Origin: Kocuria palustris
Lineage (GTDB): Bacteria; Actinomycetota; Actinomycetes; Actinomycetales; Micrococcaceae
NCBI RefSeq assembly: GCF_007666205.1
Contig: NZ_VDOR01000011.1
Span: forward strand, 1-64,000
DNA: 64,000 nucleotides
Reading direction: 5' to 3'
Position numbers and translations under genes: made by a program. Positions 54,825 through 64,000 of this stretch are shown here, piece after piece. The notes under the pieces are model-generated. The model saw only the letters and a program-made list of their open reading frames with translations, was not told where the DNA came from and made no database searches. Positions within the stretch are counted from its first letter, which is position 1; the number at the start of each line of letters is the position of its first letter.

Positions 54825-54830
54825 AGTCTA
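54825..54830 (-). promoter_or_regulatory. -10 box for the DUF4870 gene
   Basis: TAGACT on the minus strand (54830-54825) is the same box seen before the hydrolase gene. It would give a leader of about 100 nt. Nothing else is seen in 54722-54881. Confidence 0.35.
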
Positions 54831-54881
54831 GCGGGGCGCGGCGGCGGCCACACCGACGGAGGCCTGCGTGTGACGGGCGGC

Positions 54882-55748
54882 TCAGCGCGCAGCGGGCACC
54901 GTCACGAAGTCGATCAGCTCCTCGACCCGCCCGAGCAGCGCCGGCTCGAGATCGGCGTAGGTGTCCACGCGGGAGAGGATCGCGCCCCAGGCCCGGCCGA
55001 TGTCCTCGGGCGTCTCGTGCGCCCAGCCCAGGCCGCGGCAGATGCCGGTCTTCCAGTCGGTGCCGCGCGGAACCTCCGGCCAGGCGGGGATGCCCATCGC
55101 CGAGGGCTTCACGGCCTGCCAGATGTCGATGTACGGGTGGCCGAGGATCGCCACGTTCCCGCGGGCCGACGGCACGCGCATGGCCTGCGCGGCGATCCGC
55201 GACTCCTTCGAGCCCTCGACGAGGTGGTCCACCAGGATGCCCAGGCGCCGCTCCGGGCCGGGGGAGAACTCCGCGACCGCGGAGGCCAGGTCGTCGACGC
55301 CGTGCAGCGGCTCGACCACGATGCCCTCGACCGCCAGGTCGTGGCCCCAGACCTTGGCCACGAGCTCTGCGTCGTGCTTGCCCTCGACCCAGATGCGGGA
55401 GGCCCGGGCGGTGCGGGCGCGGAAGCCCTCGACCTCGACGGATCCGGAGCGCGTGCGGGCCGGCTTCGCCGGCCGCGGCGCCCGCTGGGGCTCGGCCGCG
55501 ACGACGGGCTCGCCCTCGAAGAGGAAGCCGGGTCCCAGGGGGAAGGCGCGCACCCGCCCGTGCCGGTCCTCGAGGCTCATGACCCGCATGCCGCCGATCG
55601 TCTCCAGGCGCACGACCGCGCCGACCCACCCGGTCTCGAACTCCTCGAGCACCATCCCGCGGGCCACCGGGAGCCTGCGCGGCTCCGGCGGGCGGTTCGA
55701 GGCGGAGAGATCGCTCAGGGGGCGGGGGCCCCAGGACGCTCCGGACAT
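54882..55748 (-). CDS. DUF3097 family protein
   Basis: A 288-residue soluble protein matching actinobacterial DUF3097. A small N-terminal beta domain (VARGMVLEEFETGWVGAVVRLE) is followed by a Toprim-like region with RIWVEGKHDAELVAKVWG and LGILVDHLVEGSKES. The GHPYIDIWQAVKP block and a helical C-terminus follow. The ATG lies 5 bases after AGGAGG. Its conserved place beside hrcA/hemW hints at housekeeping, but no function is known. Confidence 0.8.
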   Translation of the reverse strand: MSGASWGPRPLSDLSASNRPPEPRRLPVARGMVLEEFETGWVGAVVRLETIGGMRVMSLEDRHGRVRAFPLGPGFLFEGEPVVAAEPQRAPRPAKPARTRSGSVEVEGFRARTARASRIWVEGKHDAELVAKVWGHDLAVEGIVVEPLHGVDDLASAVAEFSPGPERRLGILVDHLVEGSKESRIAAQAMRVPSARGNVAILGHPYIDIWQAVKPSAMGIPAWPEVPRGTDWKTGICRGLGWAHETPEDIGRAWGAILSRVDTYADLEPALLGRVEELIDFVTVPAAR

Positions 55749-55893
55749 GGCGGCCTCCTGTGCGGGTCGGCGGATCGGCGGCGCGCGGACCGCCGCGGAC
55801 GGCGGCGCGGACCCCGGCGCGCGCCGACCCGGGGCGGATCAGCGGTGAGCGTACCAAGGGCCCGAGCCCGGGAGCCCTGCGGGTGAGTCCGCC

Positions 55894-55929
55894 TACACTG
55901 GCTTAGCAGTGTGAGACGACGAGTGCCAG
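55894..55929 (+). promoter_or_regulatory. hrcA-dnaJ promoter with CIRCE-like operator
   Basis: A -10-like TACACT (55894-55899) is followed by TTAGCAGTG (55903-55911), a 9-base spacer and GAGTGCCAG (55921-55929). The HrcA operator CIRCE is TTAGCACTC-N9-GAGTGCTAA; each half here matches 7 of 9. The site covers the expected transcription start, so HrcA bound there would block its own operon. Confidence 0.65.
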
Positions 55930-55970
55930 AATGGGCGGGCGCACCGACGAGAGGCAGGAAGGAGCGGACC

Positions 55971-56984
55971 ATGGACCATCCCCGGAGGCTGCAGATCCTG
56001 CAGGCGATCGTGGAGGACTACGTCCACTCCAGGGAGCCGGTCGGCTCCCAGGCTCTCGTCGAGCGCCACGCACTGGGCGTCTCCTCGGCGACCGTCCGCA
56101 ACGACATGGGCGTGCTCGAGGACGAGGGGCTCATCATGGCCCCGCACACCTCCTCGGGCCGGATCCCCACGGCCAAGGGCTATCGCGAGTTCGTCGACCG
56201 GATCGCGGCCGTCCAGCCCCTGACCCCTGCGCGCCGCCGGGCCATCCAGACCCTCCTGGAGGGCGCGGAGGACATCGACGACGTCATGGAGCGCACGGTG
56301 CGCCTGCTGGCGCAGCTGACGCACCAGGTCGCCGTGGTGCAGTACCCGTCGGTCAGCTCGGCCTCGCTGCGCCACCTCGAGCTCGTGCGCATGGACGAGC
56401 ACCAGGTGCTGCTCGTCGTGATCCCCACCGACGGCCGCGTGTCCCAGCGCATGCTGCGGATGCCCGAGCCGACGGCGGAATCGGTCGTGCTCGACGTCCG
56501 CTCCCGGGTCCTGGGCGCCGTCGTCGGGCACCCCCTGGCCGGTGCCGGGGCGGCGATCGCAGCAGGCGCCCAGCAGGCGCCGCCGGCCGAGCGCCCGCTG
56601 CTCGAGGCCGTGGCCTCGTCGGTGTCCGCCCTGCTGGACGGCGCCGCGGGCCAGCGCATGCTCCTGGCGGGCACCGCGAACCTCGCGCAGTCCACCGACG
56701 ACTTCCGCCGCAGCATCGGCCCCGTCCTCGAGGCCCTCGAGGAGCAGGTGACCCTGCTGCAGCTGCTCTCGGAGATGGAGCAGGACGAGCGGGGCATCGC
56801 CGTGCGCATCGGCGCCGACGACGCCTCGGATCCGCTGATGGAGACGTCCGTCGTCGCCACGGGGTACGGTCCGGAGCGGCGCGCGAAGCTCGGCGTGCTC
56901 GGCCCCACCCGCATGGACTACCCGCAGACCATGGCCGCCGTGCGCGCCGTGGCCCGCTACCTCTCCAGGTCCCTGCCGACCTGA
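55971..56984 (+). CDS. hrcA: Heat-inducible transcription repressor HrcA
   Basis: HrcA represses heat-shock genes through CIRCE and responds to GroEL. The N-terminal winged helix ([54 protein letters not shown]) and the C-terminal GAF-like domain are complete in 337 residues. The ATG has AGGAAGGAG upstream; an in-frame GTG 20 codons earlier lies inside the operator and is rejected. dnaJ follows after 83 bases. Autoregulation is expected from the CIRCE-like site. Confidence 0.96.
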   Translation: MDHPRRLQILQAIVEDYVHSREPVGSQALVERHALGVSSATVRNDMGVLEDEGLIMAPHTSSGRIPTAKGYREFVDRIAAVQPLTPARRRAIQTLLEGAEDIDDVMERTVRLLAQLTHQVAVVQYPSVSSASLRHLELVRMDEHQVLLVVIPTDGRVSQRMLRMPEPTAESVVLDVRSRVLGAVVGHPLAGAGAAIAAGAQQAPPAERPLLEAVASSVSALLDGAAGQRMLLAGTANLAQSTDDFRRSIGPVLEALEEQVTLLQLLSEMEQDERGIAVRIGADDASDPLMETSVVATGYGPERRAKLGVLGPTRMDYPQTMAAVRAVARYLSRSLPT

Positions 56985-57067
56985 CGGGCCCCGGACGGGC
57001 CGCAGGCCGGGCCGGAGCGCAGACCACGAACCAGCACGAACCACCGCGAACGAGAACGGAACGATTC

Positions 57068-58228
57068 TTGAGCGATCACTACGAGACCCTGGGCGTGTCC
57101 CGGGACGCGTCCGCCGAGGAGATCAAGCGCGCCTACCGCAAGAAGGCGCGCAAGCTGCACCCGGACGTCAACCCGTCCCCGGATGCCGCCGAGGAGTTCA
57201 AGCGCGTGTCCCACGCCAACGATGTCCTCTCCGATCCCGAGAAGCGCCGCATCTACGACGCCACGGGCAACGAGAACGGCGAGTCGGGCTTCGGGGGCTT
57301 CGGCGGGGGCGGCTTCGGCGGTCAGGGCTTCGGCGGCTTCGGCGACATCTTCGACGCCTTCTTCCAGGGCGGCGGCTCGCAGGGCCCCAAGTCCCGCACC
57401 CGACAGGGCCAGGACGCGCTGATCACCGTGGACGTCTCGCTGCAGGAGGCCGTCTTCGGCACGCAGAAGAGCATCACGGTGGACACCGCCGTCGTGTGCC
57501 CGGAGTGCCAGGGCACCTGCTGCCAGCCGGGCACTCACCCGGAGCAGTGCGCCGACTGCGGCGGCCAGGGCCAGGTGCGCCAGCCGATCCGCTCGCCCCT
57601 GGGCACGGTCATGACCGTGGCGGAGTGCCCGACCTGCCGCGGCTACGGCGACGTCATCAAGACCCCGTGCCAGGAGTGCTACGGCCATGGCCGCGTGCGC
57701 GACAAGCGCCCGCTGAACGTCAGGATCCCGGCCGGCGTCCGCACCGGTGTGCGCATCCGGCTCTCGGGCCAGGGCGAGGCGGGCGTGGCCGGCGGCGGCA
57801 GCGGCGACCTCTACGTCGAGACCAAGGTGACCGAGGACCCGACCTTCTCGCGCGACGGCGACGACCTGCACTTCAGCGTGCGCGTGCCCATGACCTCGGC
57901 GGCCCTGGGGACCACGCTGCGCCTGGACACCTTCGACGGCCCCCAGGAGATCACCATCCCGGCCGGGACCCAGTCGGGCCAGACCCGCACGGTCGACGGC
58001 CTCGGCTCGACCAAGCTGCGCAGCCAGAACGGCGACCGCGGCGACCTGATCGTGCACCTCGAGGTCGAGACCCCGGAGGACCTGACCGCCGAGCAGCGCG
58101 ACCTGCTGAGCCGGCTCGCGTCGCTGCGCGGCGAGGAGCAGCACACCGGCACCGCGGTCAGCCGCTCGAACGAGCGCGGCGGGGGCGGGTTCTTCTCGCG
58201 CCTGCGCGATCGCTTCGCGGATCAGTGA
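57068..58228 (+). CDS. dnaJ: Chaperone protein DnaJ
   Basis: DnaJ stimulates DnaK ATPase. The J domain has HPD at residues 31-33. A Gly/Phe-rich linker follows ([19 protein letters not shown]). Four zinc-binding CxxCxGxG-type repeats begin at Cys144: [24 protein letters not shown] and CQECYGHG. Two C-terminal peptide-binding domains complete 386 residues. This is the DnaJ2 type normally linked to hrcA in actinobacteria. The TTG start has only a weak ACGGA site. Confidence 0.96.
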   Translation: MSDHYETLGVSRDASAEEIKRAYRKKARKLHPDVNPSPDAAEEFKRVSHANDVLSDPEKRRIYDATGNENGESGFGGFGGGGFGGQGFGGFGDIFDAFFQGGGSQGPKSRTRQGQDALITVDVSLQEAVFGTQKSITVDTAVVCPECQGTCCQPGTHPEQCADCGGQGQVRQPIRSPLGTVMTVAECPTCRGYGDVIKTPCQECYGHGRVRDKRPLNVRIPAGVRTGVRIRLSGQGEAGVAGGGSGDLYVETKVTEDPTFSRDGDDLHFSVRVPMTSAALGTTLRLDTFDGPQEITIPAGTQSGQTRTVDGLGSTKLRSQNGDRGDLIVHLEVETPEDLTAEQRDLLSRLASLRGEEQHTGTAVSRSNERGGGGFFSRLRDRFADQ

Positions 58229-58238
58229 GGCCGCCGCG

Positions 58239-59006
58239 GTGACCACGCTGCCCGTCTTCCGGGCCGAGACGCAGCTGCTGGCCGGCGCGGCCGCGGGGGA
58301 CCCGATCGTCCTGCGCGGTGCCGAGGCGCGCCACGCCGCGACCGTGCGGCGGATGAGCCCCGGCGAGCACCTCGAGCTCGTCGACGGCCGGGGCCTGCGG
58401 GTCGCGGGCGAGGTCCGCTCCGCCCAGGGCGAGGGGCTGGCCCTGACGGTGGTCTCGGCCCGGCACGAGCCCGCGCGCAGCCCGGAGCTGCTCCTGGTGC
58501 AGGCCCTGGCCAAGGGGGACCGGGATCTGCAGGCCGTCGAGTCGTGCACCGAGCTCGGGATCGACGCCGTGGTCCCGTGGCAGGCCGAGCGCTCGATCGC
58601 CCGGCTGCGCCCGGAGCGCCGGGACAAGCAGCTCGCCAAGTGGGAGTCGACCCTGACCTCGGCGGCCAAGCAGTCCCGCAGGGCGCACTGGCCGCGTCTC
58701 GATCAGCCGGTCACGAGCGGATCCCTGGCCGCTGCGATCGCCGAGCGCCCGCGGACCCGCTGGCTCCTGCTGCACGAGAGCGCCCGGGACCGGCTCTGCG
58801 CCTTGGCCCCGCAGCTCGCGGCGGACGAGGGCCTCGAGGCGATCGGGCTGATCGTGGGCCCCGAGGGCGGCGTCTCCGATGCGGAGCTCGAGCGCTTCGC
58901 GGCCGCCGGCGCGCAGCCCGTGCTCCTGGGTCCGGAGGTCCTGCGCTCCTCCACGGCAGGGGCGGCGGCCGTGGCGGTCCTGTCCGCCGGCCTCGGGCGA
59001 TGGTGA
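58239..59006 (+). CDS. rsmE: 16S rRNA m3U1498 methyltransferase RsmE
   Basis: A SPOUT-fold methyltransferase acting on 16S rRNA in the assembled 30S subunit. An N-terminal PUA-like domain (GAEARHAATVRRMSPGEHLELVDG) is followed by the SAM-binding knot, with LIVGPEGGVSDAELE and LGPEVLRSSTAGAAAVAVL. Length is 255 residues. The GTG starts 10 bases after dnaJ. The order dnaJ-rsmE-phoH-ybeY-era is common. Confidence 0.95.
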   Translation: MTTLPVFRAETQLLAGAAAGDPIVLRGAEARHAATVRRMSPGEHLELVDGRGLRVAGEVRSAQGEGLALTVVSARHEPARSPELLLVQALAKGDRDLQAVESCTELGIDAVVPWQAERSIARLRPERRDKQLAKWESTLTSAAKQSRRAHWPRLDQPVTSGSLAAAIAERPRTRWLLLHESARDRLCALAPQLAADEGLEAIGLIVGPEGGVSDAELERFAAAGAQPVLLGPEVLRSSTAGAAAVAVLSAGLGRW

Positions 59007-59048
59007 GCGCACCGGAGGCCGCGGCCGGGCGCCGCAGGGGCGCGGTAG

Positions 59049-59136
59049 GGTGAGGCCCTGACGCGACGGCGCAGCGCCGTCGCCCGGACCCACCCAGCGC
59101 AGCACGGAAGGCAGCAGCGGCCGCAGGGCCATCACC
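59049..59136 (+). promoter_or_regulatory. Structured RNA leader of phoH
   Basis: Bases 59049-59060 (GGTGA-GGCCCTG) pair with 59124-59136 (CAGGGCC-a-TCACC) in a 12-bp stem with one bulge that ends at the phoH ATG and covers its weak ribosome site. Inside is a perfect 8-bp hairpin (GCGACGGC 59063-59070 with GCCGTCGC 59076-59083) and a GGAAGGCAGCAG segment. If TAGGGT (59046-59051) were the -10, the 5' strand would not be transcribed; the fold applies to read-through from rsmE. Confidence 0.4.
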
Positions 59137-60276
59137 ATGCACCAGAGCACCATGCCGGACACCGGGCCCACCCCGGAACGCCCCGCCGAGGCAGGACCGA
59201 GCCCCGAGCAGGAGCGCGTGCGCCGCTCCGTCGTCTTCCACGACCGGGAGACCATGGTCCGCAGCATCGGCCAGGCGGACAGCGCGCTCACCCAGATCGA
59301 GCTGGCCCGCCCCGGGACGCGCCTGCGCGCCCAGGACCTCACCGTGGTCGTCGAGGGCCGCGGGGAGGACGTGGCGGTCGTCGTCGCGCTGCTCGAGGAG
59401 ATCCGCGCCCTCGCCGCACAGGGCACCCTGGTCACGCCGCAGGTCGTCTCGCAGCTGCTGGGCATCCTCGGCCGCGACGTCGCCGCCAAGCCGTCGAGCG
59501 CGCTCAACCAGGACATCCTCAGCTCGCGCGGCAGGACGATCCGGCCGAAGACCGTCAACCAGAAGCACTACGTCGACGCCATCGACGCCCACACGGTCAC
59601 CTTCGGCATCGGCCCGGCCGGCACGGGCAAGACCTACCTGGCCATGGCCAAGGCGGTGCAGGCCCTGCAGCGCAAGGAGGTCTCCCGGCTGATCCTCACG
59701 CGGCCCGCCGTCGAGGCGGGGGAGCGGCTGGGCTTCCTGCCCGGGTCCCTCAACGAGAAGATCGATCCGTACCTGCGGCCGCTGTTCGACGCCCTGCACG
59801 AGATGCTGGACCCCGAGAGCATCCCCAAGCTCATGGAGGCCGGGACCATCGAGGTGGCCCCGCTGGCCTACATGCGCGGGCGCACGCTCAACGAGTCGTT
59901 CATCATCCTCGACGAGGCGCAGAACACCACGCCCGAGCAGATGAAGATGTTCCTGACCCGCCTGGGCTTCGGCTCCAAGATCGTCGTGACCGGCGATGTG
60001 ACGCAGGTGGACCTGCCCGGCGGCACCTCCTCGGGGCTGCGCCAGGTCGAGCACATCCTGCACGGCGTCGACGACATCGCCTTCCCCGAGCTGACCAGCG
60101 ACGACGTCGTGCGCCACGAGCTCGTCGGGCGGATCGTGGACGCCTACGAGCACTTCGGCGCGACGAACCGCCGCCGCGCCGAGCGGCGCGAGCGCAAGGA
60201 GGCGCGCCGCGAGGCCGCCGCCGGCGCCGGGCAGGGCCCGGGGCAGGCCCAGCCGCAGCCGGAGGAGGGGCGGTGA
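59137..60276 (+). CDS. phoH: PhoH-like ATPase
   Basis: A PhoH/YbeZ family NTPase linked to RNA metabolism and ribosome quality with YbeY. The P-loop is GPAGTGKT (residues 159-166) in [20 protein letters not shown]; Walker B is [25 protein letters not shown] is also typical. Length is 379 residues with a disordered N-terminal tail and a basic Arg/Glu C-terminal tail. Its ribosome site (AGGG) is weak and lies in a predicted stem. The ybeY GTG overlaps its stop. Confidence 0.95.
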   Translation: MHQSTMPDTGPTPERPAEAGPSPEQERVRRSVVFHDRETMVRSIGQADSALTQIELARPGTRLRAQDLTVVVEGRGEDVAVVVALLEEIRALAAQGTLVTPQVVSQLLGILGRDVAAKPSSALNQDILSSRGRTIRPKTVNQKHYVDAIDAHTVTFGIGPAGTGKTYLAMAKAVQALQRKEVSRLILTRPAVEAGERLGFLPGSLNEKIDPYLRPLFDALHEMLDPESIPKLMEAGTIEVAPLAYMRGRTLNESFIILDEAQNTTPEQMKMFLTRLGFGSKIVVTGDVTQVDLPGGTSSGLRQVEHILHGVDDIAFPELTSDDVVRHELVGRIVDAYEHFGATNRRRAERRERKEARREAAAGAGQGPGQAQPQPEEGR

Positions 60277-60779
60277 CCGTCGAGTTCGACATCCGGCTCG
60301 CGGCCGATGAGGTCCCCGCCGAGCACCGGCAGGCCTGGGCCGCCTACGACCCCCATCGCCAGCTGCAGCTGATCGAGCACTGCTTCCACCGGCTGCACCT
60401 GGCCGAGGCCGTCGAGCTGTCGATCGCCGTCGTCGACGAGGACGAGATGTCCCGGCTGCACATCGAGTGGATGGACCTGCCCGGGCCGACCGACGTCCTG
60501 TCCTTCCCGATGGACGAGCTGCGCGCCGGCACCGCCGATCAGCCGGCCGAGGGCGTGCTCGGGGACATCGTCCTGTGCCCGCCGGTCGCGGCGCGGCAGG
60601 CCGCGGATGCCGGGCACAGCATCGAGGACGAGCTGTTCCTGCTCACCGTCCACGGCATCCTGCACCTGCTGGGCCACGACCATGCCGAGGACGACGAGCG
60701 CGAGATGATGTTCGCGCTGCAGCGCGAGCTGCTCGGCGGGTTCCTGGGCCGCGAGGCCCCCGTCGAGACCATGCGCTGA
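60273..60779 (+). CDS. ybeY: Endoribonuclease YbeY
   Basis: YbeY is a zinc-dependent RNase in rRNA maturation and ribosome quality control. The metal motif [11 protein letters not shown] provides His127, His131 and His137. [21 protein letters not shown] is the other family block. Length is 168 residues. The GTG overlaps the phoH stop by 4 bases, matching the known pairing of PhoH/YbeZ and YbeY. Confidence 0.95.
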   Translation: MTVEFDIRLAADEVPAEHRQAWAAYDPHRQLQLIEHCFHRLHLAEAVELSIAVVDEDEMSRLHIEWMDLPGPTDVLSFPMDELRAGTADQPAEGVLGDIVLCPPVAARQAADAGHSIEDELFLLTVHGILHLLGHDHAEDDEREMMFALQRELLGGFLGREAPVETMR

Positions 60780-60834
60780 GTCCCCGGCGCCGCACGCACC
60801 GCACTCCACCGACGATCCTCCGGGAGCAGATCCG

Positions 60835-61890
60835 ATGACCGACAGCAGCCAGACCCCCGGCGGGCCCGTCCAGGGGGGCGATCCCGTCCGGACGCGCTCG
60901 GGCTTCGCGGTGTTCGTGGGCCGCCCGAACGCCGGGAAGTCGACGCTGACCAACGCCCTGGTGGGGCAGAAGATCGCGATCACCTCCAACCGCCCCCAGA
61001 CCACGCGGCACACCATCCGCGGGATCGTGCACCGGGACAGCGGGCAGCTCGTCCTGGTGGACACCCCCGGCGTGCACCGGCCGCGGACCCTGCTGGGCGA
61101 GCGGCTCAACGAGCTCGTGACGGAGACCCTCGGCGAGGTCGACGTCCTGGGCTTCTGCGTCCCGGCCGACGAGCGGATCGGCCCCGGGGACCGCTACATC
61201 GCCCAGCAGCTCGCCTCGGCCGGGCGGCGGCCCATCGTGGCGATCGTGACCAAGGCCGACAAGGTCGCCCGGGACGAGCTGGTCGAGCAGCTCATGGCGG
61301 TCGAGGCCATGGGCCGGGAGGTGCTGACCGAGGAGCATGTCGAGTTCCAGCGCCGGCAGGGCGTCCGGGCCCGGAAGCGCGGGCGGGAGCACACGCCGGC
61401 CCCGGTCCCGGAGGACATCGGCTTCGCGGACGTCATCCCCGTCTCCGCGGTGGACCGCTTCCAGCTCGAGGAGCTCGCGGAGCTGCTGATCTCGCGCATG
61501 CCGGTCTCGCCGCCGCTGTACCCGGACGGGGAGCTCACCGATGAGCCCGAGATGACGCTGGTCGCGGAGCTCGTGCGCGAGGCCGCGCTCGAGGGCGTGC
61601 GCGACGAGCTGCCGCATTCGCTGGCGGCCGTGTGCGAGGACATGATCCCTCGCGAGGACCGCCCCGAGGACGACCCCATGCTCGACGTCCACGTCTCGCT
61701 CTACGTCGAGCGCCCGTCGCAGAAGGCGATCGTGATCGGCAGGGGCGGCTCCCGCCTGCGCGAGATCGGGGCGACCGCGCGGGCGTCGATCGAGCGGATG
61801 CTGGGCACCAAGGTGTACCTGGACCTGCACGTCAAGGTCGCGAAGGAATGGCAGCGCGATCCCCGGCAGATGTCCCGCCTCGGCTTCTGA
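60835..61890 (+). CDS. era: GTPase Era
   Basis: Era is a 16S rRNA-binding GTPase needed for 30S maturation. G1 is GRPNAGKST (residues 29-37); DTPGVHRP and TKADKV follow, and the C-terminal KH domain ends with IVIGRGGSRLREIGATARASIERML and the LDLHVKV strand. Length is 351 residues; relatives are about 300. The extra length is an N-terminal tail and an insertion of ~25 basic residues between G4 and G5 (around residues 165-195). It follows ybeY after 55 bases. Confidence 0.96.
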   Translation: MTDSSQTPGGPVQGGDPVRTRSGFAVFVGRPNAGKSTLTNALVGQKIAITSNRPQTTRHTIRGIVHRDSGQLVLVDTPGVHRPRTLLGERLNELVTETLGEVDVLGFCVPADERIGPGDRYIAQQLASAGRRPIVAIVTKADKVARDELVEQLMAVEAMGREVLTEEHVEFQRRQGVRARKRGREHTPAPVPEDIGFADVIPVSAVDRFQLEELAELLISRMPVSPPLYPDGELTDEPEMTLVAELVREAALEGVRDELPHSLAAVCEDMIPREDRPEDDPMLDVHVSLYVERPSQKAIVIGRGGSRLREIGATARASIERMLGTKVYLDLHVKVAKEWQRDPRQMSRLGF

Positions 61891-61913
61891 GCACTCGGCT
61901 CCCCAGGGGCGCC

Positions 61914-61939
61914 CATCCGGCTGGAGTAAGGTGCCCCTG
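61914..61939 (+). promoter_or_regulatory. -10 box flanked by inverted repeat before the LCP gene
   Basis: A perfect 7-bp inverted repeat, CAGGGGC (61914-61920) and GCCCCTG (61933-61939), brackets a -10-like TAAGGT (61927-61932). It may be a hairpin ending the era transcript, an operator, or both. Confidence 0.4.
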
Positions 61940-62028
61940 CGGCGCGTCCGAACCGGCCCGGGCGGCCCCGGACGACTCGCGCGGCCCAGGCCGCGAACCC
62001 CACCACAGACCCACCGGAGCAGCAGCAC

Positions 62029-63585
62029 GTGAGCACACCCCACGACGTCGGCGCGACCGAGCGCCGCAGCGGCAGCGAGCAGGTCGGCCGGCACTGGAGC
62101 GCCGCGGCCGCGCCGCCGGAGGGGCGTCGCTGGGGCCTGATCATCGCGGCCCTGCTCCTGGCGGTCGTCGTCGGCATCGGGGGACTGAGCGTGTTCCGGC
62201 TCCAGCAGAACCTCATGACCAGCCCGCTGAACCTGGGCCAGGACGGCTGGGACGACTCGGGGGCCACCGACATCCTCATCATGGGCTCCGACACCCGCGC
62301 GGGGGAGCAGAACTCCCGCTACGGCGACATCGAGGAGGGCAACGGGACCGGCAAGACCGACGTCATGATGCTGGCCCACATCTCCGAGGACCGGGAGGAC
62401 GTCACCGTCGTCTCCTTCCCGCGCGATCTCATCGTGGACATCCCGGAGTGCACGGACCCGGAGACGGGGGAGGTCCACGAGGCCGAGGAGGGCGCGATGC
62501 TCAACTCGGCGGCCGAGAACGGCGGGCCGGGCTGCACGGTCGCGACCATCGGGGAGCTCACGGGGCTGAACATCGACCACTTCATGCTCGCCGACTTCAA
62601 CGCGGTCACGGAGCTCTCCCGCGCCGTCGGCGGCGTCGAGGTCTGCGTGACGCACGAGGTCGACGACCCCAAGTCCGGCCTCGAGCTGCCGGCCGGGACC
62701 TCGAGCATCGAAGGCGAGCAGGCCCTGGCCTTCCTGCGCTCCCGCGCGGCCTTCGGCGACGGCGGCGACGAGTCCCGCATCCGCTCCCAGCAGCAGTTCA
62801 TGGCCTCGCTGGCCCGCAAGCTGCAGGCCGAGGGGACCCTGACGAACATCCCGCGGCTGTACGAGATCGCCGACGTCATGACCCAGAACCTGCACGTCGA
62901 CGAGCAGCTGGGCAACGTCACCCGGATCGTCGGCCTGGCCAACGAGCTGGCCGGCGTGGACCTCTCGCGCGTGGTGTTCGTCTCGGTGCCCACCGAGGTC
63001 TACCCCGAGGACCCCAACCGGCTGCAGCTCCAGGAGCAGCCCTCGGAGGACCTGTTCGAGGTGCTGCGCGAGGACGGCTCCCTCACGGAGGACGGGGTCC
63101 CCGAGGACGCCGCGAGCGAGTCCGGCTCCGGCGGCCCGAGCGCCGAGCCGAGTGCGGAGCAGGACGCCTCCGCGCCGGAGGAGGAGGCCACAGCGCAGGA
63201 GACCGCGGACGACGCCCCGGCCTACAGCCCCGAGTCCGTCCCGGTGACGATCCTCGACGCCTCCGGCGCGGACGGGCGGGGCCAGGAGCTCGCCGAGCAG
63301 CTCGCGGACGCGGGCTACGAGCTGGCGCAGGAGGGCGAGGTCCTCGACGAGGACCTGCCGGGCACCCAGCTGCACTACGCGATGGGCTGGCAGGGCGCCG
63401 CGGAGCAGGTCGCGGAGGAGCTCGGCATCCCCGGATCCCAGATCGCCCACAGCCCCGACCTCGCCGGCGGCGTGAGCCTCACGGTCGGGGAGGACTTCGC
63501 CGAGGGGGAGACCATGGAGGTCGACTCCGAGGTCCCGGGCCAGTTCAGCGGGCAGACGGCCGAGCAGTTCACCTGTCAGCAGTGA
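62029..63585 (+). CDS. LCP-family (LytR-CpsA-Psr) cell-wall ligase with LytR_C domain
   Basis: LCP enzymes attach teichoic-acid-like or other glycopolymers to peptidoglycan outside the cell. A short cytoplasmic N-terminus is followed by one membrane helix (LIIAALLLAVVVGIGGLSVF, about 37-57). The LCP domain follows: ILIMGSDTRAGE, TDVMMLAHI, VVSFPRDLIVDIP, with conserved Arg and Asp residues. A Glu/Ala/Ser linker leads to a LytR_C domain (VTILDASGADGRGQELAEQL). Length is 518 residues. The GTG has only a weak ribosome site. Its place between era and leuA is not the usual actinobacterial neighbourhood. Confidence 0.93.
   Translation: MSTPHDVGATERRSGSEQVGRHWSAAAAPPEGRRWGLIIAALLLAVVVGIGGLSVFRLQQNLMTSPLNLGQDGWDDSGATDILIMGSDTRAGEQNSRYGDIEEGNGTGKTDVMMLAHISEDREDVTVVSFPRDLIVDIPECTDPETGEVHEAEEGAMLNSAAENGGPGCTVATIGELTGLNIDHFMLADFNAVTELSRAVGGVEVCVTHEVDDPKSGLELPAGTSSIEGEQALAFLRSRAAFGDGGDESRIRSQQQFMASLARKLQAEGTLTNIPRLYEIADVMTQNLHVDEQLGNVTRIVGLANELAGVDLSRVVFVSVPTEVYPEDPNRLQLQEQPSEDLFEVLREDGSLTEDGVPEDAASESGSGGPSAEPSAEQDASAPEEEATAQETADDAPAYSPESVPVTILDASGADGRGQELAEQLADAGYELAQEGEVLDEDLPGTQLHYAMGWQGAAEQVAEELGIPGSQIAHSPDLAGGVSLTVGEDFAEGETMEVDSEVPGQFSGQTAEQFTCQQ

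Positions 63586-64000
<415 letters not shown>

Noticed and set aside
59101-59136. SRP RNA (ffs) candidate suggested by GGAAGGCAGCAG before phoH
   Set aside because: The bases closing the GGAA loop do not pair (CAC opposite GGC), the symmetric loop is wrong, and the inner hairpin at 59063-59083 has no counterpart in small SRP RNA.

Overview
This is a 64 kb stretch of very G+C-rich chromosome from an actinobacterium, most likely Micrococcales (Micrococcaceae-like: Kocuria/Micrococcus/Arthrobacter relatives; genus not determined). The evidence is the strong G/C bias at third codon positions, frequent GTG and TTG starts, an actinobacterial integration host factor (mihF), an LCP cell-wall ligase, a PriA without helicase motifs, and the actinobacterial order alaS-ruvX-mltG-aroE-aroC-aroK-aroB-efp-nusB-pyr operon-mihF-gmk-rpoZ-coaBC-metK-priA. 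It is almost entirely core chromosome. No IS element, prophage, tRNA, rRNA or CRISPR array was seen.

Layout. 0-7.2 kb: rarA, a glycerol operon (glpD-glpF-glpK), then rpsD with a structured leader. 7.3-9.2 kb: a secreted subtilisin-like protease on the minus strand. 9.4-20.4 kb: two small proteins (one DUF948), alaS, ruvX, mltG, the shikimate genes aroE/aroC/aroK/aroB, efp and nusB, many joined by 4-base stop/start overlaps. 20.5-29.7 kb: a complete UMP operon pyrR-pyrB-pyrC-(PH-like membrane protein)-carA-carB-pyrF, preceded by a PyrR-type RNA loop next to the pyrR Shine-Dalgarno. 29.8-36.6 kb: mihF, gmk, rpoZ, coaBC, metK, priA. 36.7-38.9 kb: a minus-strand alpha/beta hydrolase and glycosyltransferase. 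39.1-49.2 kb: leuS, comEA, a broken metallophosphoesterase pseudogene lying between comEA and comEC, comEC, holA and convergent rpsT. 49.3-55.7 kb: an orphan PemK/MazF-like protein, lepA, a PP2C-like phosphatase, hemW, a DUF4870 protein and a DUF3097 protein. 55.9-63.6 kb: hrcA-dnaJ under a CIRCE-like operator, rsmE, phoH, ybeY, era and an LCP-family gene. The window ends in the first 56 codons of leuA, preceded by a leucine-codon leader peptide and an attenuator-like RNA switch.

Most notable: (1) the leuA leader peptide with CTA-CTG-CTG codons and two mutually exclusive RNA helices; (2) the PyrR-binding loop; (3) a glycerol kinase with a histone-H1-like Lys/Ala/Ser tail of about 100 residues and a possible internal start; (4) an RNA polymerase omega subunit with a long acidic tail; (5) a metallophosphoesterase with both an early in-frame stop and a 1-nt frameshift, sitting inside the com locus; (6) structured leaders before rpsD and phoH; (7) a recurring extended -10 promoter motif, TGn-TAnnnT. 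Most of these have precedents in related families; none was verified by database search.
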